64,000 nt of DNA, taken from assembly GCA_004123355.1 (NCBI GenBank), contig SCHM01000003.1:5475058-5539057 (forward strand), in the 5' to 3' direction. Below, in pieces: positions 36,819 through 49,531 of the stretch; the stretch's first letter is position 1; each line of letters opens with the position of its first letter. This DNA comes from Amphirosellinia nigrospora. Its lineage: Eukaryota > Ascomycota > Sordariomycetes > Xylariales > Xylariaceae. The translations under genes and the position numbers were made by a program. The notes under the pieces are model-generated. The model saw only the letters and a list, made by a program, of their open reading frames with translations. It had not been told where the DNA came from and searched no databases.

Positions 36819-38629
36819 ATGTCTAATAGTAGTAACTCAGCCGAAAACATCATCACAATCATCGGCGTTCCATTGGCAGTGTTGGGTGTCCTGCCAATCC
36901 TGTACAACACTCTCGCAACACTGACGGCGTTGTCGAAGATAAAGCGCATGCTAAAGCATGGCAAACTCACGGCATTGACGCGAAGCGATATCATTAATAA
37001 AGTGATCGAGGTGGAGTTGCCGCGCTATGCTGTGCAGCCGTGGGATCGGTTCGCATCGCCCGAGTATTGGCAAATAACGCGTCAGCCTAGCTCGATCCCC
37101 GGCGGCTCCTGGACGACGTTCAACTGGAAGACAAACACGATTGGCATTAAGACGCAGCGCGTCGAGTACGCCGACCAACTGCGACAACCGCAGGTCGAGG
37201 TCGAATTCCACGAGCTCGTGGCATATCTCCTCGACCTTGGCGCTATTCCCGATGCCCACGGCTGGCGACTCCTCCGGTCTACGGGCCTCTGGACGCCCAT
37301 GGGATGCTCGCTGATGAAGGCACCCGATGGTGCTCGTGTCGCTCTAGCCATCGCACCTCTAGACGATTCCGATGGGCATCTGTCTTTGAAGGTCACGTGG
37401 GAGCCGTCATGGACAACGCGTGATGCCTCAACACTACCACCTTATTGGATCCGGCTACCGCCGCCGCCGAAGAAGGAGCCAGAAGAGCATGAAGCGACAG
37501 CCTCAACTTCTCAAGAGGTGGTTCAGTCGGAAGAGACGGGCGACGAGACAAGCCCGACGAAAAGCTTTGTGACGATAAAAAGAAGACTCGCCGAAGCAGT
37601 CACTGGACTCGATTCAAAAGCAAGCCGACAGGAACGCCGTGCAGCCCATCACCTGCCAATTCTCGGTCGACGGGCTGCAGTCCGCGCTAAGCCAGCACCA
37701 GGGATCAAACGTCTCGACGGTCGACGTCCACAGTCTGCACATGGAGCATCTGCGTCTAACCAGCCATAAGATGAACGGGAAATGGTTCGCGAGCGCGGCG
37801 ACGGCGTACGGCACGACGAGCCAGACGGTGCTGTGGAACTACAAGATCCCGGACGAGATCCTAACCTTCGCGCGCCGGGACACGGTGCCGTGCGGCGTGC
37901 TGGAGATGCTGGGCGTCGTCGACGACTCCATGACGCCCGAGTGGCAGACTAAACACAGCGACCATTTAGAGCATCATGAGAGCTTCGTCCGGAGCCACCA
38001 GGAGCAACGCATGGCGATGGCTGCTGAGGCGAGGATGGACCCTGCACAGAGAGCGCTTGCTGTTAGGCAGAGGACGGAGCGCGAGATGATGCAGCGGATG
38101 AACGAGAGTACGTATACAACACCTACCCCCCTGCACCCTCCCAGTTTGATCGAGCAGGGGAGTAAAGGGACCGGCGAGATAGATTGCTAACTGAATGACC
38201 CCTTTAGTGCGCGACAGATCCCGTCTCATGGCCCAACGGCGCGAGACACAACGTCATGAGGCGCTACAGAGCCCGAAATGGGACACCAAACTCGTCGCCG
38301 AGCACAACCTAAACTGGCTGCGCGCGCGGAAGGTCGTCGATGCTGAATTCGCCCTCCGCGAGGTGGTGGGTATGCTACTACATCGCATGGTGCTCGATGG
38401 CGAGTTCGCCTCGTCGATTTTTGAGATGCTGGATGTCTGGAAGGCGTGGGCTGATAATGGAGGCATGAGGAATGCTGACTTCGATATCTTGGAGTCGCGC
38501 CAGGAGGTCTTTGCGCAGGCTAGTCTGCTCATGGCGCTGGTCAAGGATGCCACGGACGCGCATGAGGGGACTCTGTCTATGGATTTGCAGGAGTGCTTGC
38601 GTATGTGGAGGGTGGTGAGGCTTGGGTAG
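36819..38629 (+). CDS. uncharacterised single-span membrane protein
   Basis: The start chosen is M-S-N-S-S-N-S-A-E-N because it leads directly into one hydrophobic span (I-T-I-I-G-V-P-L-A-V-L-G-V-L-P-I-L). The rest is soluble, with W-D-R-F-A-S-P-E-Y-W, L-G-A-I-P-D-A-H-G-W and a charged, Pro/Glu-rich middle. An intron lies at 38108..38207 (GTACGT...TTTAG). The C-terminal part has many Met/Arg/Glu (R-Q-R-T-E-R-E-M-M-Q-R-M) and ends M-W-R-V-V-R-L-G. A one-base shift near 37605 joins the first frame to the second (A-V-Q-P-I-T-C-Q-F-S-V). I do not recognise the family; similar fungal membrane proteins of unknown function exist. No function is assigned. Confidence 0.6.
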
Positions 38630-38981
38630 GTTTTCGTTTTCAGGGGAGTTGGGAGCTTTTACAAGTATTCATATATGTGCCATTTGAGTTGGGTGTATTA
38701 TTCTAGAGGGTCGGCGAGAAGGGTCGACAAGAGTATATGGAGACTGTACACATATAAAAGAGCGAGTAACCATCGATAACAAGTTGCTGGTAGCTGCTAG
38801 CAGCTACTTCGGAGTGTCATAGTTGATCAGGCACCGTAATGTATCAACAAACCCAAACATTTCATTAAGTCATTTTTAGCAATTGATAGCTTGCCAAAGC
38901 GCAACTTTCTTTGGGTCACAAGTAGCATGAATGCTGTGACAAGATAGCCACCCAACACGAACAGAAAAAGCCCATTGGTTA

Positions 38982-40216
38982 TTATGTGAATATAATCCCG
39001 CCATCAACAAGCTGTGTTTGCCCGGTGACGAAGTCACTATCACTGCTTGCCAGGAAACTCACCAGCTTTGCTACATCTTCCGGGACGCTTACCCGGTCCA
39101 AGGCCGTCATATTATGAGCAAACGAATCCGTCACTTCATCCCTTTTGAGTCCCATTATCCCATGAACGTCGTCGCTGATTATATCCCACATCTTGGTACC
39201 AACAATTCCTGGCGCGTACGCATTGGCAGTGATATGGTGCTTGGCAAGGCTCATTGCGTATGCCTCCATCAAGCCACGGACCGCCCACTATAAGACTCGG
39301 AAGTCAGGCATTATTCGGAAGAGTGTCATAAGTAAATTGGGGGCGCGTTCTTCACTTGAACAAGGAATGAACTCACTTTAGAGGCGCTATAATGGGGTAA
39401 TAGGGGGAAAGCTTTGAACCCGACGATCGATGACGCTGCTAACAGTTTGCCTGGGCGATCGGGTTGACAGTCACCCTGGCTGATCAACTGTTTGGCCGCC
39501 TCTGCGAAACAATTGTGCACGCCGAGGACGTTGATCTCGAACATGCGTCGGAAATCCGCCTCTGCTATCTCCAGAAGTTGTGCGACTTGTACTATACCAG
39601 CGTTCGCAATCCTGAGTCGTATTAGTCGCAACCTCACATGAACATTATGAGGCGCTGGGGACTGACATCGTATTCAGCGGCCCCAGTTCCCGAACACTCG
39701 TCTGTACCATCTCCTACCTCATCTCTTTTTGTGACGTCTGCTATGGCCGTGCAAGCTTTCCTTCCCATGCTGCGAATCTCCTTGACGACTTCATCACACC
39801 CGGCTTGGTTGGCGCTGAGATCATTGACACAAACGTTATACTACAGCACTCGGGGTCAGTTACCACCAACTGAAGCAAACTTGTGAGAATTCCAGAGGTC
39901 TAGACACTTTCTCTTAGCTCCAAAGAGATGTTTCGTGCTCTAGCAGTTGCCAAAACAAGTAAAATATGATTTTAAGAACACGCACGCCATCGGCCGCCAA
40001 GCGTAACGCAATGGCTTTCCCAATACCTTGACTCGAACCTGTGATAATTACACTCTTCCCTTTGCTAGATTCGCGCGAGAGCGAGGAGTATGCCGCCCCA
40101 ATAGTATATCGATTAAGCCGATTTATAGGGGTGGTGTTGCATATCGGGAGTGGTGTTACCCAGGGGCTACGCCGCACGCCAACATGTCGAACGATACGCA
40201 GAGCTGAACAATTCAT
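38982..40216 (-). CDS. short-chain dehydrogenase/reductase (diacetyl/acetoin reductase-like)
   Basis: An N-terminal extension of about 50 residues, rich in Arg/Ser (possible mitochondrial leader), is followed by the cofactor loop I-I-T-G-S-S-Q-G-I-G-K. Then come N-D-L-S, the I-A-N-A-G motif after a 55-bp intron (39666..39612), catalytic Ser in L-A-A-S-S-I-V-G, and Y-S-A-S-K with the catalytic Tyr and Lys. The last exon has A-P-G-I-V-G-T-K-M-W and ends V-D-G-G-I-I-F-T. A frame change lies near 39700. The fold is classical SDR with NAD(P). Sequence flavour is close to diacetyl reductase/acetoin dehydrogenase, but the substrate is not certain. Confidence 0.8.
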
Positions 40217-43200
40217 GATTATCTTATCAGAAAAAGCAATTGAATTCCTACGCGATTCATGAAATCAAGACATAGCACGAGCACGAGCTTTGGGGTATAT
40301 AAGGACGAGCATCTGCGAGTTCCCCGCTTTCTCGAGTAACCCTGCACCTGGCTGGGAAAAGGGGTTCCGGACCACGCGGATACTGTGGATTGAGGAGCAC
40401 TGTCGTATGTAGACAAATTAGCGGAGAGGGAAACGGGCAATACCGTAACGGGGATCCTTGAACCTCGGGGGGCAGGAGAAGCCCTGGACTAGCAGATGCT
40501 GAGATTGTGTAGATGTTCATTGGGTGGTCAATCAATAAATTCGCACATGAGTCTGACCGACACTACCATATCAAGTACTCATGTTTCATTTTCGGTTTGG
40601 TAGCCCACTTACACATGCCACCTTCGTAGCTGAAAGTCGCCAAAACTCCACCCAGTTGGACAAGGGTCCCATACAAGAAGGGATTCATAAATTGGGTATG
40701 AAAGATGGCGGATGTACTGTGTAGGTAGACAAGCGCCTCATAAGCTGGATAGGCATCAGGTGCCCAAGTAGCGGTGTCTCTTGATAGATCGTCTTTGCAT
40801 CATCTGGGTGTGTTATGTGGTAGCACCCCAAGCCTCCTGAGGGACATTATGCATGGTGATCGGTCTATTATCTATACCTAATAATTACATGCGTTTAGTG
40901 GCTATGAAGGCCATCTCTTAGCCTTGAGGATGTACTCCGTTCCAACTCATTCTAAGACTGTCGCGCTTCAAGCGCTCCCTTCATCCTCACACTAGTTCTC
41001 GGGTCGGCCCGTCGATCTAATGGTCAGAGGCGTCTCGCGTGGCTGAATAGCCACCTATCAAGTTTTAGAATTATGTTAAATGTCTTACCAGTGCTTAACG
41101 CCGATTACGAGTGATAAATATTGACGGACATAAGGGGCTCGCTGATCCGTTAATGTGAAATGGCCAGGCGATATCGGCGTAGGGCGCAGGAGGGCGCAGA
41201 GTTTTATGCGCTCATGAAAGACTAGGGCGACGCCATATGTTCGACTTCGCAAGAGACTTCTTCTCTCAGTTCCTTTTCGCCTGCTCTCCTGTGGCTTTCC
41301 CGAGTCACATGCAGAGAAAACTCGCTGTTAAATTCTTTGACACCCAGTGTTGGGTATAGGAAATGTCCGAATTGGAGTTTCACCACACCAGCACCAGTAC
41401 TGATTTCCTGTACACAAATAGGGGTTGTTTTCAAGAGCTCGAGGGAAATTAGATTGCTAGGCCGTTTTATTTCTGGCAAGGCTGGTCGGCTGTAGGAGTT
41501 AGGAGGATAATATCTCAGACCGGTAGGGAATTCTGTAAAGATGGGTTATTTTTGAAAAGCATTATGAATTTCTTATAAGGTATTTAAAGCTATAAATAAG
41601 CCTGGGCAATCTACTCCTAGATCATCATTCTCTAGTTTCAAACTTGTGTAGTATGGAACCCTAAGTATAACTGAGGCGTCACACTTTCATTTGCATATGA
41701 GATATTAGAAAGTTAGATAATGTAAGTACTAGGGAAATTGGAGCCCTAAGAATCTTCCTAGTTTGCCTCGGGATCTTATGTCAGGGTATTTGGTCACAGT
41801 GACCCCCGGGTATCTCTAGTAGACCTTCGTGTATATATATGACTGTAACCCCTTATACTAGGAGGTTCAGGAATTAATTGATCACTCCATTAAGCCTGAA
41901 CTACGTCCCTGGTTGCAAGCAGGTCTTTCTATTCACTCTGGAGCCCAACCACCTGACATCTTAGTTATCTCGATTATGTTTATGTTAGAGGCTCAGTTAA
42001 TCTAGAAGGTCGAAGTTGTTGAGCCCTAGGATTACGAACATGCTGAGTGATCAATAGAAAGCCCCATTATTTTAATGGTGCAATAAGTCAATAAATGTTA
42101 AGAGCCATACAACGTAGCAGGTACTGGAGCATAGGTTTACGCCTAAAATTTTATTCCTCTATTCTCTAAATTTTAGGATTTGCTCACCGACCAAAGCGGA
42201 AAATTCAAATGGTGTTACAGGGGCTCTGATTGAGGGCTTGGGAGTAGCTTCATACTTTCAAATCTAATAATTGGCTATGGCGTCAAAGGACCTCTTACCC
42301 TCTAGATTCCCTAACAGAGGACTCGGGACCTGACTAGCCTACATATACACAAAATATCGGGCTACCCCAACGGACCTCCGTTGGCCTATGTAGCTAATAT
42401 AGCCCAAAATGGTACAAATTACTAAGGGCTGAAGCCGTAGGCGAGATACGTGTAACAAATGGGGATATAATTGTCTTAGACTGTAGTCTTGAAGGGTTTT
42501 TGTTCTCTTTTCGTCACTTTAAGTATCCAGAACTGGTTTGTAGAGAGGTCAACACCGGACCATTTAGGCGAAAGTATTACGTTAGAAGACAAGCCGATGA
42601 CTATAAATCTAGTTTAATTACTTCAGCTATAACGGAGCAGTTTGAAGGCAGTGGTCTCTTGGTAGTGAATTGGTGTTAACAATTCTAACTACGCCCCATC
42701 AAACTCTCGATTCCCAAGTGTTGTTGTGAAATAATTAATCGAACGTCAATTCATTGATATCTATAGCGCATAAGCTACTAATGGACATAAGATAGATCAC
42801 ACTAGACAGCAAACAGAAGAATGAGTGCTCGAGAAATCAAAACCAGAAGACTTATGGAAGTTACAGTGACATTAGAATCAGATGAATACTATGGACCACC
42901 ATAGATATTTAGATATTGCCTAGAAGGTGATTAACTCTTTCAATATATAATAAGTTCGTTAGCTACTCTAAGAGTGAGTACAGTATATTCCATTCATATT
43001 TGAACTCCCTTACTCAACTGCGGGTTACAGTTGAGTATTACCAATTAGACATTATCTAAGACTGAATCTATACAAGAGAGCAGATCAGTCAATGCTTTTC
43101 CGGTGGCCACGTAGTAAAGCTCGTGGCAATGTCATTGTTCTTGTCATCGAGGTCTTCCCCTTCATCTAACATACGTCGTTATAAGGAAAATGCTACCAGT

Positions 43201-44092
43201 GCATTTGAGATGGAGAATGCCAGTCATGCGAGCGGACGTGTACTTCCCAATTTGGATTATTCGGGAGCATCGCCGATCTTCACCCCACCTCGGTATCTGC
43301 TTATGCAATCCTGTAGGTTGCTTGACCACCCAATTAGAATGGGGGTGCCAACACACCCTTCGTGGGCATGAAACAATACGACATAGTGTGTAGCATACAT
43401 AAGTATATTGGAATTTGCCGGCCCCCGCTTAGGCTATATTACCTACTTACTGTTGTGGCTGCGGTACCGAACCAAAGCGCTTCCTGTTTGGATCACTACA
43501 ACGGTGACATTCAGGCACAAAAGGCAGCCTACTCTACGGCACAATGATAGCACTTAGAGGGAACCTAACCTTGACGGCGATATTATGAGATTATCAGCCT
43601 CTTCCGAGTCCGAGTTCTACTCCGACAACATATTCACCAATGACTTAGGTCCAGTTTGCAAGCCCATAGCTGTGTATTGCTCAAGGGCGTATCAATGCCT
43701 TCAATACTCATGATGCAGAGCATTAGAACATAGTAAGCTAATTTGTTATGTAAATGTTTAATTATGAAATGGCCGTGAATGTAGTATCGATACAACCGTA
43801 AGCAAGCGTTCTCCCTCCAGCTGGTTTGAAATACATCTCTCCCCACGTTACAATCTTCTAAAAAAAAGGTTCCGCATGACTCTGCATTTCTTTAGACAAG
43901 CAGCCGCGTGGCAATAAAATGCATCTATTGACGGGTTATCTTCCAACGGGGAAGGTCAACGGAAATATCGGATAGCCAGTCACCTTGTTAATTCAGCGGA
44001 GCTGGCGGTCACTCCAATATAGATCCCGAAAACACACCTGCTTGCGAAATTTGGCTGTTTTGTTTTATCTACCGGACTAATCATCTCGCATT
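40217..44092. other. long gene-poor region
   Basis: No convincing gene over 3.9 kb. A minus ORF at 41222..41479 (85 codons) has protein-like composition but no recognised relative. A repeat copy lies at 41864..41959, and the 41.6-43.1 kb part is AT-rich and transposon-like. Otherwise nothing recognised. Confidence 0.45.
41864..41959 (+). repeat. dispersed repeat, copy 2
   Basis: Same element as 19748..19847: shared GGTTCAGGAATTAAT, ATTAAGCC and a 28-base identical block at 41932..41959. Confidence 0.6.
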
Positions 44093-44181
44093 GCCAAGAG
44101 GCTTGGAGTCCAATACCCCAGGCAATCGGAGAGCTTGATAAAGCTTAAAGAGTTGCCAAGCGCATGTAGTCAGTTGCCAAG
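44093..44181 (+). promoter_or_regulatory. three GCCAAG (PacC-type) sites upstream of deuterolysin
   Basis: GCCAAG occurs at 44093..44098, 44155..44160 and 44176..44181, all on the plus strand within 90 bp. This matches the GCCARG site of the pH regulator PacC. A TATA box (TATATAAAG) lies at 44672..44680, about 105 bp before the ATG. Confidence 0.4.
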
Positions 44182-44785
44182 AGGTTGTCTCTTTGCCACT
44201 GCGACCTCCTTCCATGCACAGTTAGCGCTCAACAACACAATCCCAATGCTGCCAATATATCGGAAGAAGGACTGTCAACTCTTGAGATGGCAATAATTTG
44301 GGTTGATATTCTACAGTTCCGAGTTACTGGACAATTAAGTTGATACTCTGGAGTTGTTGAATGAGAAAGCTTGAACTAACGGTGGACCTACGGGGCAAAT
44401 GTCTTTTGAACTAGTTATACTCTCTAACTCCTAACCAAAGACTCTGCTTATATGCCCAACACTTGGACGTTTCAAGTTAAAAGACAAGACCAGGTAGCTA
44501 GCAATGCATCAAGAACCACTTTGACTCAGTGCCCTACACTCGATTGCATCTCTAAATGTTACTTTCCTTTATAGGTGCCAATAGGCCGACTACCTTCCTG
44601 ATGCTTGTTGGCTGGTCTCCAGGGACAAAAGATATCCTATCTATCATAGATATATCACCAGTCATCATAAGTATATAAAGACGATCGTTTCCTCGTTGTC
44701 TGGCGATCTTTAACCCATCGACCACAAGATCATCCTCGAGCCAGTCTTCTTCCACACCACTAGTCTATAAGTACATCTGTTCAAC

Positions 44786-46035
44786 ATGAAGTTCCTCGGT
44801 AACGTCGCCCTCTTGGCCTCTCTCGCCAGCGCTGCCTCTATGGGCAAGCGTGCCTCTCCTCTTGATGTCCAGATCGAGAAAGTTGGCAACTCAGGTCTCA
44901 AGGCTACCATCACCAACACCGGTGCCTCCGACCTGAAGGTGCTTAAGACTGGCACCATTCTGGACTCCGCTCCCGTTGAGAAGGTCCAGGTCTTCCAGGG
45001 CAGTAAGTGATATCGATATTAGCCGTTTGCCGGAGTGACGTACTAAAGCAGTGTCTAGGCAGCAAGCTCGACTTCCAGGGTGTCCGCCTTCGCATTTCCA
45101 ATGCCGGCTTCGACGAGGAGGCTTTCCAGACCATCCCTGCCGGACAGACCATCGAGGTCAACTTCGATGCCGCCGAGCTCCACGACCTTGCCACCAGCGG
45201 CGAGTACGACTTTGTTGCTAACGGCGTGCTCTCCTATGCCGCTGCCGACAGCACCGAGATCGCCGGTGCCGTTCCTTACTCCAGCAACACCCTCACCGCT
45301 CAGGTTGACGGTGCTGAGGCCGCCCAGGTCCGCACTGCCTTCATGAACAAGCGCACTGTACGTTGTGCCCTCACTCCCAATTCCCTTTTGCCATGAATTC
45401 CGTGTTACCCGGATATCATATCCTCCGGAAGACGTGGTTGCTGACGAATACTCCTTGAATAGGCCGTCCAGTCTGACTGCACTGGCACGAAGCTTACCTC
45501 CACCCGAAATGCGGTCACTGCCTGCCGCTCCTTCGCGGCCGCTGCCTCGTCGGCTGCCCTGAGCAACACCGCCAAGGTCAGCGAGTACTTCAAGTCGACC
45601 TCAGTCGGCTCCCAAGTCGCCGCCGTCTTCGCCAAGGTCGTCAGCGAGTGCGGCAGCACCACCAGCGGTGCCTCCCGCACCTACTGCACCGACGTCTACG
45701 GTGCCTGCTCCAGCAACGTCCTGGCCTACACCCTTCCCTCCGGCAGCTACATCGTCAACTGCCCTCTGTACTTCTCTGCTCTTCCCGCCACCACCAGCAC
45801 CTGCCACGCTCAGGACCAGGCCACCACCACCCTCCACGAGACCACCCACTTGACCCAGGTTGCTGGCACCGATGACTTGGGATACGGCTACACTGCTGCT
45901 ACCAGGCTCACCTCGGCCCAGGCTCTGAACAACGCCGACTCCTACGCTCTCTTCGCCAACGGTAAGTTACATCTGCGGAGTTTCTTTAAAGACTGATAAA
46001 CTAACGGTACATTAGCTATCCACGTTGGTTGCTAA
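44786..46035 (+). CDS. deuterolysin (M35 neutral protease 2), secreted
   Basis: Exons 44786..45002, 45059..45357, 45463..45961 and 46016..46035 join cleanly to 344 codons plus stop. A signal peptide ([16 protein letters not shown]) precedes a propeptide of about 165 residues ending at N-K-R (Kex2-type site). The mature enzyme starts T-A-V-Q-S-D-C. The zinc site is H-E-T-T-H, with the aspzincin G-T-D-D-L-G-Y-G-Y supplying the Asp ligand. Cysteines are paired as in the family, and the end is A-I-H-V-G-C. It is a secreted zinc endopeptidase used for extracellular protein digestion. It is one of only two genes here without frame breaks. Confidence 0.95.
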
Positions 46036-46358
46036 GCGTTGAGATGCACCTCTTGCAATTTATGTATGCGAAGACTTGATGAAGAAAATGAGAAAATGCG
46101 ATATGAAAAGGATGTTGCTACTAGATCTGGTGTCATAATTTAGCTGCCTAGCGATGTGTTTACTTAGACAGAATAAAATGACAATACATGGGTATCTAAG
46201 CACTTACACCAGCATCCCGCCTGTCCCGCATGCGCATTGCAGTCGTGCCCCAAGCTCCAGCTCACGTCGTAAGCTCCAAATCGGCTCGATAAGAAGGAAA
46301 TATAACCAGTCGACCATAGAACGCCTCTTAACACCAGAACTCACTACATACCTATCTT
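46036..46358. other. convergent spacer
   Basis: 3' regions of deuterolysin and the PTH11-like gene. Nothing else seen. Confidence 0.5.
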
Positions 46359-47319
46359 TCAAACGCTGGTGGCGCCAGTCCTAACTGTGGACTCGGATCC
46401 CATCCAGTGTAAAGATAGCATCTTCGGTGATTGTCCGTTCTCTATCCTCCGTCGGGTTTCGCTTCTCGATCTCCTAACAAAAGAACGCAGAGTCGGCAGA
46501 CAGACAGCGAGCAAGCTCGCGACGATCTCAACTAAAGCCCAGACGTCGATGGTATGCGTAATGTTCGCTTTAGGGACAGTGTGCACCAGCCAGAGCGTAA
46601 TCCACCTGGCCAGCGCGGCGACGATACTCAAGGCCGCCACGGCTATGACAAGCGCGAACCCGCTCCACTCTGCTTTCGTTACCTTGGTCTCTTGTGAGCG
46701 CCCTCCGTCCCCGGCTCAGGCTGGTCAAGGCAAAGATGGGGAGGGACAAGATGACGAGTCGGTCGAGATGTTGGCGACGTGGATATCGACACGGACACGA
46801 TATCGTGCACGGCCGAGCATAGCTGGTCGTTATTGATGTCCCAATTCCTGCTGCTGGATCACACCATCTCACGAGCAAGGCGATGTGCAAGATGAAGGTG
46901 CTCGTGGCGTAAAACGTGGCGAAAGCAACGAATAGCCGCGCCGTGCGAGTCTCCATCAGGTTCAGAACGCTGGCGAAGAAGGCGATGAGTGCGAATTTAG
47001 CAGCCCAGAGCGAGATGTAGATGAAGAAGAGCGAGATCCACGAGACGTAGAGAAGATGCGCGGATAAGTCGCGAGGAACACTATAGTAGAGCTCGCTGGG
47101 CGGGTAGTGGATGTATCGCTGCCGAAGACTGTTCTTCCATGCATTGATACTTATGAGGACGAGACCGGAGAACCATGAAAGCACTATGAGGCCGTCTGAG
47201 ATATTGCGGCTCACAGGCTGGGGTTTGGCTTCACGCCATCGAAGCCAAAATCGAAGGATGATAGGTATAAGAGCTACAGTCAGGCCTATAAAATCAATAG
47301 CTATGAAGGCCGCTGGCAT
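46359..47319 (-). CDS. PTH11-type fungal rhodopsin-like integral membrane protein
   Basis: Several hydrophobic spans are visible: I-D-F-I-G-L-T-V-A-L-I-P-I-I-L, L-I-V-L-S-W-F-S-G-L-V-L, L-L-Y-V-S-W-I-S-L-F-F-I and F-A-L-V-I-A-V-A-A-L-S-I-V. They are followed by W-A-L-V-E-I-V-A-S-L-L-A-V-C-L-P-T-L-R, the signature end of the Fung_rhodopsin/PTH11-like domain. At least two frame changes (near 46780 and 46695) interrupt the middle. Members are plasma-membrane receptors or receptor-like proteins, some involved in surface sensing. This one lacks a CFEM domain at its N-terminus. Ligand unknown. Confidence 0.7.
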
Positions 47320-48731
47320 GACAGGTTAGCTTTTATTTCTCGCATAGGAATATCCAGTGGACGTACGTAAAGGTATATCGATATCCTGATAAACCATTTC
47401 GATGCCGTCTGACAGGCAGAGCCTGCGAGGTGTTGGGGATGTTGAGCTAATGCGGCCCATTTACCCCATGGTGAAGACCTAGCGGGATTATATGTAGCGG
47501 AGGTCCAACGGCACATTTCCAGCTATCTAGGACCATGGAATATAGATTTGACCTGAGCCTCATTGAATGTTTCAGCGGCTTCGAGGTAGCCAATGAAGAT
47601 GCCGTCGTCATGGTCTATAATTGCATCGACTCGACTGGGGGCTGCCGCGTGTACGGCAGACTACGGCAAAACCCCCGAAGCGGAAAATGTCAGCCTGTGT
47701 CGACAACCTGGGAGAACGGGTTTCACAATTACATAATGCATATGACGCAGAGTTGAGTGGCAGCGAGTCATACAAAGGGGGGTGGTTATGGATGGCACGG
47801 GGCTCTAGGGCTGAGGCCTGCATATTTTCTATAATTGACGTTGGTTAGCCTGAGGGAGTCGGCAAAGTCCGTACAGGCCCTGCTCCGGTTGTAGATCCCA
47901 GCCCGTTGAGACGAGGTTCGCTAAAACTAAGCAGACCGACCATTCAAAAGACAGGGGTACTGCGCAAAAACTGTAAACCTGAGGAATCACGCGATAAAGG
48001 GCAAGATATAGGCATATATATAGGCGCAAGCATATCATACGTAGGCCTATGTCATTGGTTGATTGAGTAATAATACCCAACTTGATACTTTTGGCAGTCC
48101 CAGCGTACACGTAAGCAAGGATTTCGCCTATCCTAGCCAAGAGACAAACCTTGCTGCCACATTCGTTGTGAATATGTTAGCCAATCCAGCAGCGGACTAG
48201 ATAACTATAAAAACCTAGGCAACTTGGCGGTTAAGATGGTTCATGATTGGAGAGCTTTACCCGGATACGCTCAGGTATAGGATAGGAAAGATAGAGAAAG
48301 TAGAAAAATACATTTGTGATTCTGTCATAATAACCTTAAATATGTCAACGCCAATCGAAACTGAGTTGTGCGGCACGAAAACTTCGAACAAGCGTGAATG
48401 ATGGTTCTGTGACACCAAACTCTACCGTCTATGTACACTACCTAAGAATAAGCGTTTTGAGGCCTCAACACGAATTGCACTGCGCTGTTATCTAAACGGC
48501 GATTCGTGTCGTGGGGTTATCTTTTGCAGCTTGCCCGGGATAGGATATTGACGTTGGAAATCAGCCGCACATCGCTCCTTCACTTACGAAATGCCGAACG
48601 GTTTAAGTTGATGGGATCACACATCATCTAAATACGGAGGAGGGGCCTGACAGGATGACCTATACCCTTGAGATCTACATGACCAATGCCCGATTGGGAG
48701 GGATTTATGGACCCGATCTACAACGCTAAAG
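47320..48731. other. gene-free stretch before the AT block
   Basis: Only short ORFs with no resemblance. No rRNA or tRNA confirmed. Confidence 0.45.
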
Positions 48732-48747
48732 ACTTAGTACTGGTCGG
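48732..48747 (+). repeat. 16-bp direct repeat flanking the AT block, left copy
   Basis: ACTTAGTACTGGTCGG, identical to 55499..55514. Confidence 0.65.
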
Positions 48748-48766
48748 CTAATCTAAACTGCCCCAC

Positions 48767-49531
48767 TTAGTAAAATTAAAATTATGTTTATATTTAATTA
48801 AATTATATTAAAAATATATTAAATCGATTTTTAATCGATTATTAATCGATTAAAATTTAAATAAATATTATTTTAATAAAATTATAATAAATAATAATAT
48901 TATTTTTAAAAAAGTTTTAAAATATTTATATATTATATAATTAAATAATTAAATATTAATTAATTTTTAATCGATTAATAATCGATTTAAAATCGGATTA
49001 ATATAATTTTTAATATTATTTAATTAAATAATTATAATTTTATTATTTTTAAATATATATATATTAATTATTAAAAAATTAATTTTTAATTAATTATTAA
49101 TCGATTAATAATCGATTATTATTTAAATAATATTAAATATTAAAAATATTAAAATAAATAATAATTATAATTTTATTATTTATATATATATATATATATA
49201 TATATTAATTATTATAAAATTAATTCTTAATTAATTATTAATTGATTAATAATTAATTATTATTTAAATAATTTTTAATATTAAAAATATAAAAATAAAT
49301 AATAATTATAATTTTATTATTTTTAAATATATATATATATATTAACTATTATAAAATTAATTTTTAATTAATTATTAATCGATTAATAATCGATTAAAAT
49401 TTAAAAATTTATATATAATTATTTAAATAATAATATTTTATAAAAAAAAAAAAATATTTAACTTATAATTTTATTACTATAATTGATTCTTAATCGATTT
49501 TAAATCGATTAGCTATTAGATAAACCTTTAA
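48767..49531. repeat. AT-rich tandem repeats with ATCGAT palindromes
   Basis: Three or four diverged units of roughly 120 bp, each with TAATTAATTATTAATCGATT-like arms and a TA run, occur at about 49075, 49205 and 49340, with partial units on either side. C and G survive almost only in TCGA. No coding potential. Confidence 0.6.

Noticed and set aside
41222-41479. 85-codon minus ORF in the gene-poor region
   Set aside because: Looks protein-like but has no recognised relative, start context or neighbouring exon.
45601-45849. Gly/Ala-rich ORF opposite deuterolysin
   Set aside because: Shadow of the GC-biased third positions of the real exon.
47850-47960. Possible rRNA fragment (GAGGGAGTCGGCAAAGTCCG)
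   Set aside because: Resembles a 25S segment only over about 20 bases with mismatches; no extended rRNA or 5S structure.
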